From an uncultured Collinsella sp. (GTDB taxonomy: Bacteria > Actinomycetota > Coriobacteriia > Coriobacteriales > Coriobacteriaceae), in NCBI GenBank assembly GCA_900540945.1, contig UQHQ01000037.1:1-18970 (forward strand): DNA of 18,970 nucleotides, in the 5' to 3' direction. The notes under the pieces were generated by a model. It searched no databases. It was not told the DNA's origin and saw only the letters and a program-made list of their open reading frames with translations. Shown piece after piece: positions 13,632-18,970 of the stretch. Each line of letters starts with the position of its first letter. Positions within the stretch are counted from its first letter, which is position 1. Both the position numbers and the translations under genes were made by a program.

Positions 13632-15044
13632 ATGGCATCAAAGAACCTTTTGCCCGTTGCCGCGCTCTGCAGTGCGTTTGCCACCGGCATGCCCGTCGCC
13701 GCTCTAGCGACACCCGCCGCGGACGTCCCCTTACCTGCCGTCAACTGTCTCGCCACAAACCAGATGAGCACCATCGCGCGCCAACGCTTCTCGCTTGCGC
13801 AGGCAAGCATTTCGACCTCGGGGTGCCTCCGTCGCTGCACGAACAGCTCGATAGTCGTGGATACCGAGCGCTCAAGCACAGCGGACGGTCCCCTAACGGG
13901 ATGCGTTATCTGCACATGGCGCGCAGCTGCAACTGATGCCGATGGCGATTCCTGCGACGTGAAACTGTGTCTCGACATCACCCTGTCCGATGACTCGGCG
14001 GACGGGGCAACAGTCGCCTTCGACAGCACGTTTTTCGAAAACGGAGGGGGTGTATGCCTGGGCTGCGTCCCCTCGAGCGCCGATGGCACGCAGCCCGCTA
14101 TCTCATTCACCGCATCGCTGAAAATGACCAAGGCGGGCACCGACGCCACGGCAAATGGCGAGATCGCTCTGATGTTCTACGCGAGCGGCACAGAAAGCCA
14201 GGAGATTCGGGGCAAACAGCGGACCGGATCGCTCAGCCTGACGCGAGGGGCAGACCCCGGTCCTGTCGATATCAGTGCCGAAACGCAAGATGTGCATCAC
14301 GTCCTTGTCGATCCGGCGCTCCTCGAGATGGAATGGAGCGGAGTAGGAGCGGTCGGACTCGCCCCCTCGACGGGTGACATCGCAAGCGACTCCAGCGAGA
14401 GCAGCGGTGAAATAGCGCCTGGGGACAATGGCGCACCAGGCGGCATAACACCGCCATCGAGCGGTCCTTCAGCCACTTTCAGCGAGCCAAGCGAAACAGC
14501 CACCGCAGTGGGCGGCACGCAAGCTGGCGAAAACTTGGGGTGTCCCATGCCGGCAGACATCGACGAGGGCAATTGTTGCATGATGGTCGCGCTCGACCGC
14601 ACGGAAACCGTCGACGCCGCGAGCATTGAGGTCACCGCTGCCGATAAGCCCGTCCGCAAAGCAGCCATTATCGCATTCCCTAAAACCGTCGAAGTTGTTT
14701 TTCTGCCATCGGGCGAGGTCGTAGCCCCCACCTTGCTCACCTTGCTTGGGGCAAAGGGCACGGCCAACCAAATCGACAACCTCACGGTCGCCGACCCTGC
14801 GACCACCGCAAAACTGCACCTGTATGCCGTAACCTCGGACGGAGGCAAAACCGAGGAATTCGACGGTGAGAATCTCCTGAATAACCGGATACTCCATAAA
14901 ATGGAAGACGTCTCGTATCAAATTGAGCTCGTGGGATTTGACCGAGCTCGAGATGCCGATATCATCGCCGCGGCCATTGAGTCCCCGCAGCGACTCATGA
15001 CGCTGTGCTTCGATTACAGCCCCTATGTCGTGATGGGAGGCTGA
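13632..15044 (+). CDS. Secreted cysteine-rich two-domain surface protein of unknown function
   Basis: A 470-residue exported protein. The signal peptide has its cleavage site near PVAALATPA (21-29). The N-terminal domain (about 35-235) carries nine cysteines between residues 39 and 145, including CLRRC, CVIC and CLGC, suggesting disulfides or metal binding. A low-complexity Ser/Pro/Gly/Thr/Glu linker spans about 243-302. The C-terminal domain (about 303-470) starts with CPMPADIDEGNCC and contains IAFPKTVEVVFLPSGE and GTANQIDNLTV, which resembles the beta module of the protein at 12750-13349. There is no membrane anchor or sorting motif at the C-terminus, so retention may depend on partners. 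AAGGAGA lies 5 bases before the ATG. The last of five clustered genes; family not recognised. Confidence 0.8.
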   Translation: MASKNLLPVAALCSAFATGMPVAALATPAADVPLPAVNCLATNQMSTIARQRFSLAQASISTSGCLRRCTNSSIVVDTERSSTADGPLTGCVICTWRAAATDADGDSCDVKLCLDITLSDDSADGATVAFDSTFFENGGGVCLGCVPSSADGTQPAISFTASLKMTKAGTDATANGEIALMFYASGTESQEIRGKQRTGSLSLTRGADPGPVDISAETQDVHHVLVDPALLEMEWSGVGAVGLAPSTGDIASDSSESSGEIAPGDNGAPGGITPPSSGPSATFSEPSETATAVGGTQAGENLGCPMPADIDEGNCCMMVALDRTETVDAASIEVTAADKPVRKAAIIAFPKTVEVVFLPSGEVVAPTLLTLLGAKGTANQIDNLTVADPATTAKLHLYAVTSDGGKTEEFDGENLLNNRILHKMEDVSYQIELVGFDRARDADIIAAAIESPQRLMTLCFDYSPYVVMGG

Positions 15045-15162
15045 GGCTCGGGCACCAAATGCCGTCATTAATACCACTTATATAACGTATAGGATGAGGC
15101 ATGACGCACCCTGCAGCCCGTTCTGCTACGATTGCCAGGTTGGCATCAATATGGGAGGGTTC

Positions 15163-15879
15163 ATGCCGGGTTTGGGAACGGTCATCAACGTCGCACTTTT
15201 GATTGCGGGCGGACTGCTGGGCCTTATAGGCGGACGCTTTATCACACCCCGCATCCAAGACACGCTCATGAAGGCGTCGGGGCTGTGCGTTTTGTTTATC
15301 GGACTGGGCGGCACCATGCAAAAGATGCTCGTCATTGACGGGAAAGCGCTGGAGACCACCGGCACCACCATGCTCATCGTCTCGTTTGCCCTCGGCTCGC
15401 TCATCGGCGAGGCCGTTAACCTGGAAGCCGGCATCGAAAACCTGGGCGAATGGCTCAAGCGCAAAACCGGCAGCGAGGGAGACAACGAGTTCACCAATGC
15501 CTTTGTCTCGACATCGCTGACCGTCTGCATCGGTGCCATGGCTATCGTGGGATCAATCCAAGACGGCTTGCTCGGCGACTGGTCCACGCTTGCCCTCAAG
15601 GGCGCGTTGGACTGCATCATCGTCTGCACCATGACGGCTTCGCTCGGCCGCGGCTGCATCTTCTCCGCCCTGCCCGTTGCCGTATTCCAGGGAACGATTA
15701 CGCTGTTTGCCGGCGCGCTCTCCCCCATCATGACCGCCGCCGCCCTCGACAGTCTATCGCTCGTGGGCTCTATACTCATCTTCTGCGTCGGCGTCAACCT
15801 CATCCGTCCTCAGACCTTCCGCACGGCCAATATGCTCCCCTCCGTTGTCATAGCCGTCATCTACGCCCTCCTGTTCTAA
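15163..15879 (+). CDS. DUF554 family membrane protein
   Basis: A 238-residue polytopic inner-membrane protein of the DUF554 (YdfK-type) family, of standard length with about six or seven helices; its function is not established, and transport is only a guess. Family-like features are the opening GLGTVINVALLIAGGLLGLI, the amphipathic ITPRIQDTLMKASGLCVLFI, the motif-like ALGSLIGEAVNLE, and FVSTSLTVCIGAMAIVGSIQ. The ATG at 15163 is chosen because the GGGAGGG just upstream is the ribosome site; ATGs at 15151 and 15094 would add residues atypical of the family. It lies 118 bp past the surface cluster, the gap holding an AT-rich stretch (TTATATAACGTATAGG, 15077-15092) that may carry a promoter. Confidence 0.9.
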   Translation: MPGLGTVINVALLIAGGLLGLIGGRFITPRIQDTLMKASGLCVLFIGLGGTMQKMLVIDGKALETTGTTMLIVSFALGSLIGEAVNLEAGIENLGEWLKRKTGSEGDNEFTNAFVSTSLTVCIGAMAIVGSIQDGLLGDWSTLALKGALDCIIVCTMTASLGRGCIFSALPVAVFQGTITLFAGALSPIMTAAALDSLSLVGSILIFCVGVNLIRPQTFRTANMLPSVVIAVIYALLF

Positions 15880-15921
15880 ATCTATCTACGTAGCGGTATC
15901 TCGAACACCTGTTTGATGCTG

Positions 15922-15930
15922 TGCTATGAT
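15922..15930 (+). promoter_or_regulatory. Extended -10 promoter for the TerB/ATPase cassette
   Basis: TGCTATGAT gives a TGn extension plus a five-of-six -10 hexamer (15925-15930). Transcription would start near 15937, leaving a leader of about 30 bases that contains the ribosome site AGGAGAGGAG (15953-15962). No -35 match is evident, as is usual for extended -10 promoters. This supports independent expression of the cassette from the DUF554 gene. Confidence 0.5.
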
Positions 15931-15967
15931 ATGAGGTCACCGAAGCTGCGTTAGGAGAGGAGAAACG

Positions 15968-17728
15968 GTGGCCGACCAGGACATCAAGATGCTCATCGAG
16001 CGCATTATGGCCGAGGCCCGGACCCATCAGTCTGCTCGCTTCTCAAACGAAGTCTATGCTGACGAGCCGATTCTCAAAACCGGTCGTCAGATGCAGAACT
16101 TCCTTCCTGACCAGTACCGCAAAATGCGTGAGATATCGCGTTGGCAAGAAGACCCCAAGGGTGGCGCGGGACGTTGGCTTTCGGAAGCCGAGCTTTTCTA
16201 CCGCCAAGGCCTGCTGATGGCCGACTTTGAGGACGACTGTCCCTACAACGGCACATTCAAGTCGTACTTTCCCACCTATAACGCCATGAGCGATCGGCAG
16301 CTGCGCGGCTATTTTACCTGGCGCACCCAAGTGCGCCGCGGAACCGTCGAGGAAACGTCTACGTCCTTTGCCTTTCTGTATCTCTATGAGCTGATCTGCG
16401 GCATTGGCGTAGATGACCCACTCGATGGTTTTAACAAAATCAAGGCCTTTTGGGATGCCTATCGCGCCTTTGAACCCGGCATCGACCGGTTCGCACGCGT
16501 GTGGCTGCAGGACTACGCCGTGTTCCACGGACTCGACCCCAAGCTGCTTCGCGACTCTAAAACCGTCATGTTCGATAACGCCCTTATCGAGCTGCGGCGT
16601 GCGGCGCGAGACCTTGCGCCCGCGCCAACGCCGTCAGACCTGGCGCCTGCGCGTCGCAAGACCTCCGAGCCCACGCTCCCCCTTCCGCCCGACGAGGCAG
16701 GCGAGGAGCGACTCATGACCGCTATAAACGCCCTCTCCACGTACAACCTGAATAACTCGCGGCTCGACCGTTCCCACCATCGCGACCTGCGCCACGTGGC
16801 ATGCGCCGTGTATGTCCGTATGGCGCGCTACTATGACACGCACCGAAAGACCGGCATCGTAGCGAGCTTGTTTGGGGAGGAGACGGCCATGCCCTACACC
16901 ATGTTTGCCTCGGCCGTGTTCTTTGCGCCCGAGCGCCACGAGGACTGCGAATATCGCCTGGACCCCATTCACATCTATCGCTGCCAAAATGGCTTTTGGG
17001 AATGCATGCGCATCCACGGCAGCAGACAAAAAAGTAGCAAGCTCGGTGAGATGATGCGCGCCTGCGACCAACGCCTGCGCCTGGCCCTAGACCCCACCCA
17101 TCCCCTAAAGGAGGAGAAGGTCCCCAAATATCTGGCCAAGATCATCGATGACGAGATCGTGGCATGGCTTTCGTGGGACGCCGCGCACCAGCCTGTCAAG
17201 ATCGATATCGATTTGAGTCAGCTGGGGCACATTCGGAGCGCCGCCGCGCAAACGCGTGAAGCGCTTTTGATTGATGAGGAGCGCGAGGATGATGTGCCTA
17301 TGGAAGCCGAGGCGACGCTTATCGAGCAACCGAACACCGAGTCTACGCCCAGCATGTCCGCCGGACCTGGCGAGATGGCCACACGGCAAGACGAACCCGA
17401 CGAGCCGACTGTCTCCACCGAAGAGTTTGGCGTCGTGGCACCGCTCCTCGCACCGACGCCCGTGTTCGCAGCTGCTGCGCCCGCTGACGCCACGAACGAA
17501 CTCGCGCCTGCCGCAGACGCCTATCTCCGCGCGTTGCTCGAGCAGAACGCGGCCCAGACGGCATTGGCGGTGGCACAGTCGGGCAAAAGCGAGGACATGC
17601 TCGTCGATACCATCAACGAGGCGCTCTTTGACCTGGTGGGTGACACCGTAATTGAATTTGGCGCGGCAGGACCGCACATTATCGAGGACTACGAAGCAGA
17701 CGTGAGAGGATACCTAGACCATGAGTGA
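15968..17728 (+). CDS. TerB-N/TerB-C domain protein of a putative DNA-processing or defence cassette
   Basis: A 586-residue cytosolic protein. Residues about 25-215 match TerB-N, with the family-typical GYFTWRTQVRRG (114-125) followed by TSFAFLYLYELICGIG (132-147). A Pro/Ala-rich linker (216-245) leads to a helical region (246-405). From about 410 a TerB-C-like part starts with VKIDIDLSQLGHIRSAAAQT, is interrupted by an acidic, Ala/Pro-rich low-complexity insert (about 437-515), and ends with DTINEALFDLVGDTVIEF and IIEDYEADVRGYL. TerB-N and TerB-C domains are known from comparative genomics to flank or mark stress and DNA-processing operons, not only tellurite resistance. The GTG start has GGAG 5 bases upstream. 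The stop overlaps the next gene by 8 bases, indicating a coupled complex with the ATPase. The domain calls are from motif memory. Confidence 0.85.
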   Translation: MADQDIKMLIERIMAEARTHQSARFSNEVYADEPILKTGRQMQNFLPDQYRKMREISRWQEDPKGGAGRWLSEAELFYRQGLLMADFEDDCPYNGTFKSYFPTYNAMSDRQLRGYFTWRTQVRRGTVEETSTSFAFLYLYELICGIGVDDPLDGFNKIKAFWDAYRAFEPGIDRFARVWLQDYAVFHGLDPKLLRDSKTVMFDNALIELRRAARDLAPAPTPSDLAPARRKTSEPTLPLPPDEAGEERLMTAINALSTYNLNNSRLDRSHHRDLRHVACAVYVRMARYYDTHRKTGIVASLFGEETAMPYTMFASAVFFAPERHEDCEYRLDPIHIYRCQNGFWECMRIHGSRQKSSKLGEMMRACDQRLRLALDPTHPLKEEKVPKYLAKIIDDEIVAWLSWDAAHQPVKIDIDLSQLGHIRSAAAQTREALLIDEEREDDVPMEAEATLIEQPNTESTPSMSAGPGEMATRQDEPDEPTVSTEEFGVVAPLLAPTPVFAAAAPADATNELAPAADAYLRALLEQNAAQTALAVAQSGKSEDMLVDTINEALFDLVGDTVIEFGAAGPHIIEDYEADVRGYLDHE

Positions 17729-18970
17729 TACCACATCCGCAGCACCCCGTGTGCCCAAGCGCGTCGCCGCCGTCATTCTCAACTCGCTCAAGGGCGGCGT
17801 GGTCCCGCGCATCGGCCTTCCCTACATCACCGTAGGGCGCGAGGTAGAGATCCGCGCCCTGCTCACCGACCTGAGTCTCATCGCCGACGGCGGCGCGAGC
17901 TTCCGCTTTCTGGTCGGTCGCTACGGCGCCGGCAAGAGCTTTTTGCTCCAGACCATCCGCACGCACGCCATGGGTGAGGGATTCGTCGTCGCCGATGCCG
18001 ACCTATCCCCTGAGCGCCGCCTGCAGGGCGGCCAGGGGCAGGGCCTTGCCACCTACCGTGAGCTCATCCGCAACATATCGACTAAAACGCGCCCCGAGGG
18101 CGGTGCACTCAACCTTATCCTGGATCGCTGGGTCGCCTCGTGTGCCGATGCCGATGAGTCTGCCGTCAATGCCCAACTGGCCCCGCTCGAGGAAATGGTC
18201 CACGGCTTCGACTTCGCCCGTATGCTCCGCCGCTACCGCGCGGCCGTATCCGAGGGCGACGAAGAAGCTATGAGCCGCGTGACCAAATGGATTCGTGGCG
18301 AGTACCGCACCAAGAGTGAGGCACGCGCCGAGCTGGGCTCCTCGACCATCATCAGCGATGACGACTGGTACGACTACGTTAAGCTCATTGCGCGCTTTTT
18401 GGTCTGCAGCGGCTACAAGGGCATGCTGGTGCTCATCGACGAGCTCGTGAATCTGTATAAGATTCCCAACGCCATCACGCGCCAATACAACTACGAGAAG
18501 ATCCTGACCATGTACAACGACACGCTCCAGGCCAAGGCGCAGTACCTGGGCATGATCATGGGCGGCACGCCAACCTCCATCGAAGACCGCCGCCGTGGCG
18601 TGTTCTCCTACGAGGCCCTGCGAAGTCGACTCGCTCAGGGCCGCTTTGCACGCGAGGACCTTAAGGACATGCTCGCGCCCATCATCCGCCTGCAGCCACT
18701 CACCTACGAGGAGTTGCTGGTGCTGATCGAAAAACTCATGCAGATCCATGCCGGATACTTTGGCTGGACGCCCACGCTTACCGAGAACGACTTGGTAGAC
18801 TTTCTCAAGATTGAGTTTGGCCGCGTGGGAGCCGATACGCACCTGACGCCGCGTGAGGTCATCCGTGACTTTATCGAGCTGCTCGATATCCTGTGCCAGA
18901 ACCCCGATGCAAACGTGGCCGAGTTGCTGCAAAGCGTCGGCGGCGACGCGCTGGCACCGGGCAGACTCTC
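17721..18970 (+). CDS. DUF2791/BrxD-like P-loop ATPase (3' end beyond the window)
   Basis: The frame opens with ATG at 17721, inside the upstream gene's last codons, and stays open to the window edge, giving 416 residues; related proteins are about 430-450, so only a short tail is missing. The first part has VPRIGLPYITVGREVEI (28-44) as an approach to Walker A GRYGAGKS (66-73). Walker B is MLVLIDELVNLYK (235-247). GGTPTSIEDRRRGVFSYEAL (281-300) and RSRL would suit sensor and arginine-finger roles. This is the layout of DUF2791 proteins, which include BrxD of type 2 BREX. A regulatory or DNA-translocating ATPase acting with the TerB-N protein and a helicase is the likely role. Window ends before the partner gene. 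Confidence 0.88.
   Translation, partial: MSDTTSAAPRVPKRVAAVILNSLKGGVVPRIGLPYITVGREVEIRALLTDLSLIADGGASFRFLVGRYGAGKSFLLQTIRTHAMGEGFVVADADLSPERRLQGGQGQGLATYRELIRNISTKTRPEGGALNLILDRWVASCADADESAVNAQLAPLEEMVHGFDFARMLRRYRAAVSEGDEEAMSRVTKWIRGEYRTKSEARAELGSSTIISDDDWYDYVKLIARFLVCSGYKGMLVLIDELVNLYKIPNAITRQYNYEKILTMYNDTLQAKAQYLGMIMGGTPTSIEDRRRGVFSYEALRSRLAQGRFAREDLKDMLAPIIRLQPLTYEELLVLIEKLMQIHAGYFGWTPTLTENDLVDFLKIEFGRVGADTHLTPREVIRDFIELLDILCQNPDANVAELLQSVGGDALAPGRL

Noticed and set aside
15885..15900. CTACGTAG palindrome after the DUF554 gene as a terminator
   Set aside because: The palindrome has no loop and no T-run, so it cannot act as an intrinsic terminator.
15968..17728. Annotating the TerB-N protein as a tellurite resistance gene
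   Set aside because: No terC, terD or terZ relatives are present, and the overlap with a BrxD-like ATPase points to a different role.
18003..18932. Long minus-strand open frame opposite the ATPase gene
   Set aside because: The plus-strand frame has Walker A and B motifs and an overlapping start; the minus frame has no recognisable motif and is a GC-rich shadow.

Overview
The window is GC-rich, has dense coding on both strands with Shine-Dalgarno sites, and carries no RNA genes, insertion sequences or CRISPR array. Single-chain PurL, a ferredoxin-fused EtfA beside a lactate-dehydrogenase-type flavoprotein, AzlCD, DUF554 and small secreted proteins with an LAxTG-type sorting signal fit a gut anaerobe of the Coriobacteriia, Collinsella-like. 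That assignment is inference from gene content and composition; no search was run.

Layout. Bases 1-2303 hold the 3' part of purL, closed by a strong intrinsic terminator lying just ahead of a DMT/EamA exporter gene (2402-3337). On the minus strand follow a seven-helix membrane diguanylate cyclase (3440-4582), a KdgT-type 2-keto-3-deoxygluconate permease (4771-5793) and the overlapping azlC-azlD pair for branched-chain amino acid export (5936-6941). A plus-strand HD-domain phosphohydrolase (7079-7891) ends tail to tail, sharing a CTAG, with a minus-strand operon (11513 down to 7888). That operon encodes an FAD-linked 2-hydroxyacid dehydrogenase, EtfB and an EtfA with an N-terminal two-cluster ferredoxin domain, the gene set of an electron-confurcating lactate dehydrogenase/Etf complex.

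A 345-bp divergent intergenic region rich in repeats and hairpins separates this from a plus-strand cluster of five unrecognised small genes (11859-15044): one cytosolic-looking protein, one signal-anchored extracellular protein, two secreted proteins that seem to share a beta-rich module, and an 85-residue peptide that is little more than a signal sequence plus an LAQTG sorting signal. Together they look like a small cell-surface assembly. A DUF554 membrane protein (15163-15879) follows.

At the right edge an extended -10 promoter leads into a two-gene overlap, a TerB-N/TerB-C protein (15968-17728) and a DUF2791/BrxD-like P-loop ATPase (17721 to beyond the edge). This is the left part of what is probably a DNA-processing or anti-phage cassette; a superfamily 2 helicase is predicted just outside the window. 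The surface cluster and the TerB/ATPase cassette are the two least described parts of the window.
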